Shown piece after piece: positions 55,734-64,000 of a stretch of DNA of 64,000 bases. Location of the stretch: the NCBI GenBank assembly GCA_024500155.1, contig CM044869.1, forward strand, positions 36,249,898 to 36,313,897, written 5' to 3'. The notes under the pieces are model-generated. The model did not search any database, had not been told where the DNA came from, and saw only the letters and a program-made list of their open reading frames with translations. The stretch is from Chenopodium formosanum (Eukaryota; Streptophyta; Magnoliopsida; Caryophyllales; Amaranthaceae). The first letter of the stretch is position 1. The number at the start of each line of letters is the position of its first letter. The position numbers were made by a program, and so were the translations under genes.

Positions 55734-57198
55734 GATAATTGGCTATGTCCGCATACCAAGGGCTAGATGTTGAAGCCATAGCCATGAGAGTTTCAAATCC
55801 TATCTCATCATTGATTGGTACATCCTCTTTGTTCTCAAAAGGTAGCCTAGATAAATGATCCGCAACATAGTTCTCCGCTCCCTTTTTGTCCCTCATTTCC
55901 ATGTGAAAGTCTTGAAGAGAGAGAACCCAATAGATTAGGCGAGGCTTTTCTTCCTTCTTAGTCATGAGATATTGCACCGCGATATGATCCATGTACACAA
56001 TAACCTTAGAGCAATTAAGATAGGACCGAAACTTATCAAAGGCAAACACAACCGCTAGCATTTCCTTCTCCGTTGTTGTATAATTCTTTTGAGCTTCATC
56101 GAGAGTCTTACTTGCATAGTAGATGACACATGATTTTCCTTTTTTCTTTTGTCCGAGCACGGCACCCACTGCAAAATCACTCGCATCGCAAATTAGCTCA
56201 AAAGGAAAACTCCAATCCGGAGCTTGCACAACGGGAGAGGAAATGAGAGCTTCCTTGAGCTTATGAAATGCCTCAAGGCAAGCCTCATTGAAGCTAAAAA
56301 CAACATCCTTTTTGATTAATTCGGTCAAAGGTTTGGCGATTAATGAAAAATCTTTGATAAATCTCCGGTAGAAACCGGCATGCCCAAGAAAAGCTCGTAC
56401 TCCCGTGATAGAAGTAAGAGGGGGCAACTTCTCAATCACCGAAACTTTAGCCGGATCAACTTCAATGCCATTTTTTGAAACTTTATGGCCAAGGACAATA
56501 CCCTCCTCGACCATAAAGTGGCACTTTTCCCAATTTAAAACCAAATTCGTCTCTTGAAACCTCTTTAAAACCTTTTCAAGGTTAAAAAGACAAATGTCAA
56601 AAAACGAGCCACCAACACTAAAATCGTCCATGAAAACTTCAATTTCTTTTTCAAGCATTTCGGAGAAAATGGAGGTCATGCATCTTTGAATAGTAGAGGG
56701 AGCATTGCATAATCCGAATGGCATTCTTTGGTATGCAAATGTCCCATATGGACATGTGAAAGTAGTTTTCTCTTGTTCGCTTGGATGGATAGGGATTTGG
56801 AAAAATCCGGAGTACCCATCCAAGAAACAAAAGAAAGCATGGTGAGAGATTCTCTCAAGCATTTGGTCCATGAATGGGAGAGGAAAATGATCTTTCTTTG
56901 TATTTTTGTTCAACCTCCTATAATCAATACACATTCTCCACCCGGTCACCGTCCGGGTGGAGATTTCCTCTCCTCTTTCACCTTTGATTATGGTTATCCC
57001 ACCCTTTTTTGGGACTACATGAATCGGGCTAACCCACTTGCTATCGGAGATAGCAAAGATGATGCCCGCCTCACGTAGTTTCAAAATTTTTTTCTTGACA
57101 ACCTCTTGGAGGTTGGGGTTCAACCTCCTTGGAGGTTCAATGGAGGTGGAATGATCTTCAAGATGAATACGATGCATGCATAAAGAAGGGCTAATACC
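55693..57198 (-). pseudogene. Reverse transcriptase-RNase H of element E
   Basis: A 494-codon open stretch (55693-57177). RT motifs are 'TRTVTGWRMCIDYRRLN', 'FFCFLDGYSGFFQI', 'FTCPYGTFAYQRMPFGLCNA' and the catalytic FMDD at residues 182-185, followed by 'LGHAGFYRRFIKDFS'. RNase H has 'DASDFAVGAVLGQ' (Asp 331), 'TEKEMLAVVFAFDKF' (Glu about 371), 'VYMDHIAVQYL' (Asp about 397) and 'ADHLSRL' (Asp 440), so its catalytic residues are kept. The frame upstream is cut off by an in-frame TAG at 57199-57201 within the gag-pol polyprotein. Confidence 0.92.
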
Positions 57199-58713
57199 CT
57201 AGATATCGTCAATGCTATACCCTATCACATCCTTATATTTTCTCAAAACATCAAGTAATTTTTCCAAATCAAGACCATCTAGGGTAGCATTAACAATAAT
57301 AGGGTATTTTCCCTCTTTATCAAGATAAGCATATTTCAAACAAGGAGGAAGGGGATTGAGTTCTACCTTGGGAGGAGGCTTAGAACTCTCCTCCAATTTC
57401 TCCTCCTTAGACTCAAGCTCGATCTCAACTTGTTGTTCAACCTCCTCCTTTGAGGTTTCCTCCATTGCCATGACAAATTCTTTGGCCTCTTGAGAATGGA
57501 ACTCTTCTTTGCATGTAAGGGCTTCTACCATTGGATCTTGAGGCTTCATCATGACCCTCCCCAAGCGGTCTAACTCCTCATTTACAACGTCAACCCTATA
57601 GCATTTTTCAACCATGGGGGTCTTGAGCAACTTAGAAAACTCAAAGACAATCTTCTCATCGGCCACCTCACATGTGATGGTGTTGTTCTTGTAATTGATG
57701 ACCGCCCCCAAAGTTTTAAGAGCTTCACGACCCAAGATCAAAGGAGTGTCAACATCTTCCTCCATATCCATCATTACAAAGTCACAAGCCACATAGATGT
57801 GTCCCACTTGAATTGGAACATCCTCAAACTCTCCACAAGGTAATTTTACCGACCGATCAGCCAATTTAATTGTCTTTTCTTGTAGGGATCATCTCTATAT
57901 TGAGTTTTTGAGCAATGGATAGAGGGATTAGACTAACACTTGCTCCAAGATCGGCTAATGCACCCCTAGCTTCCATGTTCCCAATTTTTACCGGCAAAGT
58001 GAAACTTCCCGGGTCTTTTCCTTCTTGGGCATCTTATGTTGGACAAGAGCACTCACTTGATGTGGAAGGGTGATAAGCTCATCATTGAGCTTCCTTTTGT
58101 TGGTGAGGATATCCTTTAGGAACTTGGAGTAAGATGGCATTTGTGTCACAACTTCAATGAAAGGGAGATTGATGTGCAAATTCTTCATCACACTAAGGAA
58201 TTTTGCAAACTTGTCATTCAACTTCCACTCCGCAAGTCGACCGGGAAAAGGAACCGGTCCATCAAGGTTCCTAGTCTCACTAGGAATTGAAGTTGTCTTC
58301 TCATTGTCAAGCTTCTTCTTCTCCGAATCTCCTTCTACCTCATCAACCTTTTCTTTCTCACCTCTCTTGTCTTCATTCACACTCTCTTCTCCTCCCTTCT
58401 TTTCCTCACTATCCCCCTCATTCAGACCTTCATAGGAAGTTCTCGACCTCAATGTAATTGCCTTGCATGTAACAGGTTTTGGGTTATGAGAAGGGTTAGG
58501 TTGTGGTTGTCCGGGTAGAGTAGATGGTGAATTGAAAGGGGCTCTCTCGGCCAATTGAGCTAGTTGTGAATCAACCATCTTGTTGTGAGCTCTTATTTCT
58601 TGCATTTGTTGCCCAAAAGTTTGCATTTGTGAATGCATGGCTTGAAGGAGTTGAGTTTGTGTTGGCTCCACTTGAGGTGCTTGTTCTTGATTTCTTTGAG
58701 GCACTTGGGTTTG
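57199..58713 (-). pseudogene. gag C-terminus and protease of element E
   Basis: The segment 57988-58713 is the Gln/Pro-rich end of Gag ('MPQRNQEQAP', 'DSQLAQLAERAPFN', 'CKAITLRSR'), then 'MPSYSKFLKDILTNKRKL' and 'KMPKKEK', usual just before the protease. The protease active site DLGAS is at 57938-57952, in 'GALADLGASVSLIPLS', with the flap side in 57199-57864 ('DTPLILGREALKTLGAVIN'). Single-base frameshifts near 58018 and near 57880 break the frame. The rest (57199-57700) is an acidic Glu-rich linker before RT. Solo LTR F cuts the gag at 58713. Confidence 0.87.
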
Positions 58714-60347
58714 TGATGTGTGTCATAAATGGCACACATTTGACGAGCATTTAGGTCCTTTCTATTCTCTTTTCATATCTTTCATGCTTAATAAGTGCTT
58801 AGTTTTATGCTTTGTTGCTTAGTTTTACCTTTCTTCTCTTATTTTGTAGCTTTTGTGCTTTTCGTTGGTTTTCTAGTCTTTTCTTCTTTATTTGCTCTAT
58901 TTTCGTGGTTGTAGGTATTGGACGAGGTTCGGGTCTTGATTTTGGTGATCCACTATGGTGGAAGAAGCTTTAGGATCAAGTTCATGGAGTTTGGGAAGCT
59001 CAAGATGCAAAGAAGTGGAAGTTCCAAGTCTTGGCTCTTCTCTTGTGCTCCCTTCAAAGGAAGTGTGTGCCCTCAATATTAAGCCTTAGCTACTGCCTAC
59101 CTTGTCCTCCATCACCATCATAAATCATGTGTGCACCCTTGAGCTTGAAGAGTTGAAGATTCGAAGAAACCCAGCTGAGTGCGGCCGCACGCGCAGAAGG
59201 TGCGGGCGCACACGAAGGATGTGCGGCCGCACACCATGGTGGTGCGGGCGCACATCATGGTGGTGCGGGCGCACATCCCTTGTTGTGTGGCCGCACCAAC
59301 GTGGGTCTTTTCCGATCGGATTTCGACGATTTTCTCTCTCTTCTTATACCTATTTGAACCCAATTTTTGTAAGAAGTTTTGATAATAGAATTAGATCATA
59401 TTCTTAGCTTAGTGGAGAGCTTCTCTCTCTAGATTTTAGGGTTAGTTTTAGGAGTAGATTTTAGAGAGAGAAAGTGAAGAATTTCAATGGTGATTGAGAG
59501 ATTGAAGATCCAATGGTGACAATTGTATTGGAGATCTACTCTATTATCAATGAGCATTTCTAAACTCTATCTCATTTATTGTTTTGTTTAGTATTCATGT
59601 TTAGTTTGTTGATTTTGATTGTGTTTTGATGATTTGATGATTAATGTTTGATTAGAGTAATTGTTCTTCTTTAATTGTTGATTTCTTTAGTTGTTTGTTG
59701 AATTGATGATGTTACTAGAGTAGTTGTTTGGTTAGGGATTTGGTGAAGCTTGTATTATGTAATGGATTGATGTAGATTGGGGATTTTGATGGAGTTGATG
59801 GTGTGATTAAATTGGTTAATTGATTATGTGCATGTGTGTGTTTGATTTAGGCTTGATCACCCTTGTTATTCACACTAGATTGCATTGTAAGTTCACATTG
59901 ATACGGACCATTGATTTGTGGCTTGCATTTACACGATTGAGGTGTCTTGTGATGTTTCCTAGTTAGAGTTTATCGTAGTTGACGCTAGTTAGACCTCTAG
60001 GAGAATAGCTCGACATGCTCTTTTGGTTGCATGATTGATTTTCCCTCACATTGCTTGACTTAGTCGACTTTCCATTCCAATTTGCTATGTTCATTGCTAT
60101 TATTTGCGGATCCTAATCCCTAGCTCTTATATTTGTTTGGTTTCTTCGTTTTAGTAGATGTTAGAGTCACCTTTTATCTCTTGTCTTCGACCTAGCTTAA
60201 GCAAATAATTGAAAGCACTTAGACATTACCGTTCCTTTGGGTTCGACCCTTGACTTACCTCTATACTTGTATTTAGGTTTGTTGAGTGTTTATAAATTTT
60301 GTTTGGCTTAGGAGGATTAGTTCAACGACCTAGTTTTCCCCACGTCA
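58714..60347 (+). mobile_element. Solo LTR F (family of copy A), TSD GTTTG, in gag of element E
   Basis: A 1634-bp LTR starting TGATGTGTGTCATAA and ending CCCACGTCA, between identical GTTTG copies (58709-58713 and 60348-60352). It is homologous along its length to LTR A. Removing it rejoins the gag reading (…YNNQ to TQVPQRN…). No internal region remains, so an LTR-LTR recombination most likely removed it. It carries six phased GC dyads (59179-59297), a start hairpin and the U5 block. Confidence 0.92.
59179..59297 (+). promoter_or_regulatory. Six 12-bp GC dyads at 21-bp period in solo LTR F
   Basis: GTGCGGCCGCAC or GTGCGGGCGCAC (last copy GTGTGGCCGCAC) starts at 59179, 59200, 59221, 59242, 59263 and 59286. 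The first five are exactly 21 bp apart and the last 23 bp. The C and G central forms occur in the order C, G, C, G, G, C. Two of the six are perfect palindromes. They lie in AT-rich U3 DNA. Short frames here are by-products. Confidence 0.8.
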
Positions 60348-61611
60348 GTTTGATTGTTGTATTGGTTTTGTTTGTTGTATTGGTTGTTCCTTTGATAGCT
60401 TCCTCTTGGGTTTTGGTGTTGAGATGGAAGTGGATTTTGGTATTGAGGGTTGGAATTGTAGGAAGGTTGATCTTGTTGGTTCCATTGTTGAGGTTGAGAT
60501 GTAAACCCGGGTGGTGGTTGTCTCCAAGCTACTCCACCGCTGCTTCCTCTAAATCCATCTTGCCTTGTGTTGTATGCCGCTACATGCTCAGGGCTTAAAC
60601 CTCCACAATAAGATGTATCATGGTTCGTTCCTCCAAAATTTTGACAAGAGAAAGAGTTAACTTGCGAAGAGCTTGCTCCACCACTTACACTTGCATTCAC
60701 ACTCGTGTTCAAACTTGGAAAGCCCTTTTGTTAGTTGCTTAATTTGATGTTGCAATTGATCAAGCTTCTCCAATTCATTTATTCCACCTTTCCTTGGTGC
60801 ATTCCTTCTTCTACCACCCCAAGAGTAGTTCTTCACTACCTCTTCGATTGTTGCTTCAACTTGATTTTGGGGGATCTTGATCAATTTTCCACCTGCCCTA
60901 GCATCCAAGTTAGCTCTAGACATGGGCTCCAATCCATCATAGAAAAACCGCATGAGCAAACTTTGATTGTATTCATGGTGAGGACACGCTTGTACCAAAT
61001 CTTTGAACCTCTCCCAAGCTTCACTAAGACTCTCATCCGCTTCTTGTTCAAATGATGCAATCTTCATCGGCGGTATTTTCCTCGGAAATGAACCTCTTCA
61101 AGAATGCCTTGACTACCTCCCTCCATGTCATGAGAGAGTTAGGCTTCACTTGCTTTAGCCATTTCTTTGCTCTACCCGAAAGAGATTGTCAAAATAGATG
61201 CATTCGGATGTACTCTTAAGAAACTTGATTAGTTTGTATCATGGCACATAGCTCAAGAAATCTATCAAGGTGCTCGATGGGATCTTCACTTGGAGAACCC
61301 GAAAATTGTTTCGATTGGACCATTCTTGTATATTGGGGATGAATTGTGAAGTTGGTTTCCGTGACAGGTAGCAAAATCCCTCCCGTAAGCTCATAATCCT
61401 CCGGATTTCCGAACTCACGAAACAAAACATCATCTTCTTGTCCCGCCATTGACTCACTTTGCGAACTTGAAGAGTAAGAATCACTCCCGCTATCAACAAT
61501 AACACCAAGACCTCTTCCTTCTTCTTGAAAAAGTCTACGGACTTGCCTTAGAGTTCGGTAGATCTCATGGTCAATTTGATGTGTGGGTGGTCCTTGATAT
61601 CTTCTAAGCAT
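60348..61611 (-). pseudogene. gag of element E (N-terminal and middle part)
   Basis: Starts 'MLRRYQGPPTHQID' at 61611; 61216-61611 has 'QYTRMVQSKQFSGSPSEDPI' and 'HLDRFLELCAMIQTN'. TAA near 61213 and TGA near 61186 follow, with 'KWLKQVKPNSLMTWREV' still readable. A frameshift near 61070 leads to 60657-61067: 'ESLSEAWERFKDLVQACPHH' and 'FFYDGLEPMSR'. A third frame (60348-60712) carries a Gln/Asn-rich tail and a degenerate knuckle C-QN-F-GGTN-H-DTSY-C, with Phe in place of the second Cys. It formed the virus-like particle core in the active ancestor. Confidence 0.85.
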
Positions 61612-61731
61612 TCACCAAAGCTAAGCAAACAATTAACAATGACAAGTATGATAGAATAAACAAAACAAAAAGAAAAGCAATTAAAATCACTCTAACGTAC
61701 AAAAGCAAAATTATACGCTAAACAAGCCACT

Positions 61732-61749
61732 TCCCCGGCAACGGTGCCA
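61732..61749 (-). promoter_or_regulatory. Primer-binding site of element E
   Basis: On the minus strand TGGCACCGTTGCCGGGGA, 5 bp from the LTR, is one base from the tRNA-Asp-complementary consensus. This fits the Athila lineage. Confidence 0.86.
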
Positions 61750-61754
61750 AAATT

Positions 61755-63406
61755 TGATCGGGATTAGATAGGTCGTTAAACTACTGCCCTAATTAAATTA
61801 ATCATTTATAATCCTAAACTACCCTAATACAAGTATAGGGGTATGTAAAGGGTCGAACTACTGAGGAAGAACACTCATTCAACATCAATATCACTAATGC
61901 AAGAGTAAAAAGGGGAATGTTATTGTTGGTTTTTGGATAAAAAGTACTAAGACTACAAACAAGCAAAGATAAAGATGTTTAAAATCAAGAGAGAGCGACG
62001 CTAGGGGTACGAGGGTGTCAAACATGATTAGAAAGACAGGAACAACGATGGTTATCAAGAAGATCATGCCAAAGAACTCAAGGTTCTACCTAAATAATTC
62101 ATTCTCATGCAATAGTCTAGGCAAATCAATGACAGAGGCCTATACTAATTAGGATCATTCTCATGCATCCTATTAGTTACAATCAAAACAAGAGACTAAA
62201 GAAGCACAATCCAAGAAACTCTACTTTAACAACTCATTCTCATGTAATCGCTAAAATAGAGGTGATCTTAATCTAGTTCAAATCACTATCATGCATTTAA
62301 ACTAGAGAACATCAAATAAAGTGCAACAATAATCTCAAGCTATCAAAAATCAGGTCTTTCATCAATTTATGGCATGATTTCAATCCAACCATCATCATTC
62401 ATCCAATATCAACACATATTTTCCACCCCCTTCCCCTAGCTAAGAAAATAGCCTAGAGAAGGGAGATTAAACATAATAACAAAGCTAGAAATAAACTCAA
62501 GAAACTCAAAACAAAACATGATTAAGAACAAAGTAAACAATAATAACTAGATGAACAATAGGATTAATAAAAATAAGCAACAAAAAGGTAAATAAATAAA
62601 ACTAAGAGAAAGGATTAGAGATTACTAAAGAGGAGATTAATGAAAGAGGAAAACTTGAAACGTTGCTTGATTGAAGATTAAACTTGATCAAAGTTGAATA
62701 CAATAAAGGAAACTTGAGTCATAATCCACTTTCTCTCTCTAAGGTTAGGGCTAAATGTTGATAAGAAAAAAGATTATTACAAACTTGAATAAGGAGGCTA
62801 TTTATATGCATCACAAAAGACGGAAATAAAACACCGAGGAGAGCCCTCTAGCAAGAAGTTGCGCCCTCTCCAATCTGGGTACGGAGTTTCTTAACCCACC
62901 AACCCGCGCTCGCGGTATCAAAGCCCGCGCCCACGGCTGAAGGAAGGAGAGGCCTCTCCTGTTGAGGAGAGGCCGCGGCAAGGAATTAGGGGAAAAGTAT
63001 CCTCGAATCGCCGCGCCTGCGGGCCAAGGTGGAGAGGCCCCTCCTAGGGCGCAGCACGACATCTTTCGAAAGTTGGAGAAATCTTCAAGCTAAAAATCCA
63101 CGACCGCGACCTATGGCTCCGCGCCCGCGGCTCTTGCATTGCCATTACACCCACCTTGAGCATCTCATTTCCCTTCCAAAGCTCAACATGCATCCATAGG
63201 TTCATCCAAACGGGCCAAAAACCTATAAAACAGCGAAGAAACACTAGTAAAACCAAAGAAAAGGGGAAAAAGGAAAGGAAACACGAGAAGGGAAAAGAGA
63301 AAGAAAAACTAAGGTAAAAACGCTTCGAAAAGGTTCAAACAAGTGCAAATGAGGGGAGAATCCTTAGAGAAAAAGGATGAAAGAGTGGCATAAGTACCAC
63401 TCATCA
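61755..63406 (-). repeat. 5' LTR of element E (1652 bp)
   Basis: The pair of 47985-49666, collinear with it. It differs by scattered substitutions and by a missing stretch of about 30 bp around the second GC pair (near 63015). The start hairpin at 63383-63406 has one change that leaves a G-T pair. The flank AGAAT (63407-63411) completes the target duplication. Confidence 0.93.
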
Positions 63407-63660
63407 AGAATGCGTTTGACTTTTATTTGATTCAAAAATCTTTTTTTAAATGGGTTTGACTTTCATTTGATTTAATAAGCTTTATTTAAATGTGTTTGAC
63501 TTTTATTTGATTCAATTAGCGTTGTTGAATGCATTTGACTTTCATTTGTCTCAAAAAGTTTTTTTTGAATGTGTTTAACTATTATTTGATTCAAAAAGCT
63601 TTATTTAAATGTGTTTGAGTTTTATTTTATCCAATTAGTTTTGTTGATTTCATTTGACTT
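63407..63660. repeat. Satellite block 6
   Basis: About six divergent 39/40-bp units between element E and LINE-4, in phase with block 5. Confidence 0.92.
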
Positions 63661-64000
63661 TTTTTTTTGGTAAATAAAGAATTTTATTACCAAAGAGAAA
63701 GGTTACAACTTACAGCAAGCTAAGTTATAACCAACAACAAACTCCACAAGACCCAAAAAGGCCAAACAAACACCCAAGATCCAAGAAACTACCAAGCCAC
63801 CTTCTAGGAAGGGTGCAAGACAGAACCAAGGACTAACCTGGACTCAGACCTTCATCCACCTTCTAGGAAGGGTTCTGAAGAAAAGGACCAAACAAAACAA
63901 AAAGGACAGCAACAAATCCAACAGACAGACCTAAGCTTACAAAAGCAGAATCAAAGATACAGAAATTTCCTGTCAGAATCAGAACATCTAACTGCAACCC
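63661..64000 (-). mobile_element. LINE-4, 3' end only (continues past the window)
   Basis: A T run then TTGGTAAATAAAGAATTTTA, close to the 3' end of LINE-2 (19545 onward), with the same 'TTACAACTTACA(G/A)(C/T)AAGCTAAGTT' phrase. Two copies of CCACCTTCTAGGAAGGGT (63797 and about 63857) match the 3' UTR doublets of LINE-2 and LINE-3. No coding domain is reached before the window ends. Confidence 0.8.

Larger units (their letters stand above)
47985..63406 (-). mobile_element. Athila-lineage Ty3/gypsy element E, full length with nested solo LTR, TSD AGAAT
   Basis: A 15.4-kb minus-strand element (13.8 kb without solo LTR F), flanked by AGAAT (47980-47984 and 63407-63411). Read on the minus strand: 5' LTR (61755-63406), tRNA-Asp-type primer site, gag, protease, RT/RNase H, integrase, post-pol ORF, long non-coding 3' region, polypurine tract and 3' LTR (47985-49666). 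RT wording such as 'CPYGTFAYQRMPFGLCNAP' and 'LGHAGFYRRFIKDFS', the primer site, the length and the extra ORF after integrase place it in the Athila lineage. All genes carry stops or frameshifts. Confidence 0.93.

Noticed and set aside
59102..59407. Frames with repeated 'CGRT' or 'CARTT' residues in LTR F
   Set aside because: They are produced by the 21-bp-period GC dyad array, which is seven codons long per unit.

Overview
The window is repetitive nuclear DNA from a flowering plant. It holds Athila-type Ty3/gypsy retrotransposons with a tRNA-Asp-like primer site, plant L1-type LINEs with DUF4283-like ORF1 and zf-RVT domains, and a CACTA transposon end. I could not identify the species, and I found no host protein-coding, tRNA or rRNA gene. 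The substrate is an AT-rich satellite of 39/40-bp units (about 9 kb in six blocks: 13.2-13.6, 18.8-19.5, 24.7-27.2, 35.7-37.15, 44.45-47.98 and 63.4-63.66 kb). Nearly everything else inserted into it, and removing the insertions that have intact target duplications rejoins the satellite in phase.

Layout, left to right. Copy A (1-5642) is the 3' part of a non-autonomous LTR element inserted in a CACTA transposon. The CACTA right end (5643-7815) lies in copy B (7816-13195), a relative of A that also carries a 1.8-kb solo LTR (G, 9384-11191, TSD CTTGG). After a satellite block come LINE-1 (13592-18770, minus), satellite, LINE-2 (19534-24736, minus) and satellite. Copy C (27219-35723, TSD TTGAC) is a complete, young non-autonomous element with a gag-like ORF and no pol. 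After more satellite comes LINE-3 (37152-~44451, minus), broken by a truncated Athila-type element D (39753-~42183, plus). Then satellite, then element E (47985-63406, minus, TSD AGAAT), a full Athila-lineage element with gag, protease, RT/RNase H, integrase and a post-pol ORF. E is decayed by stops and frameshifts, and its gag is split by solo LTR F (58714-60347, TSD GTTTG). Satellite and the 3' end of LINE-4 close the window.

The most interesting signals are non-coding and shared between the pol-bearing element E and the pol-less elements A, B and C. (1) A hairpin lies at the extreme 5' end of each of these LTRs, and its stem bases change in compensatory pairs between families. (2) Two hairpins with an invariant AGGA loop closed by G-C, each followed by a G-rich polypurine tract, lie in the 3' non-coding region, the second next to the 3' LTR. 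(3) G+C-rich dyads spaced 21 bp apart (two helical turns) lie upstream of the TATA region in several LTRs. Together with the shared 3' non-coding region this suggests that the pol-less elements keep the cis signals needed to use Athila enzymes in trans. That is inference from sequence and has not been tested.
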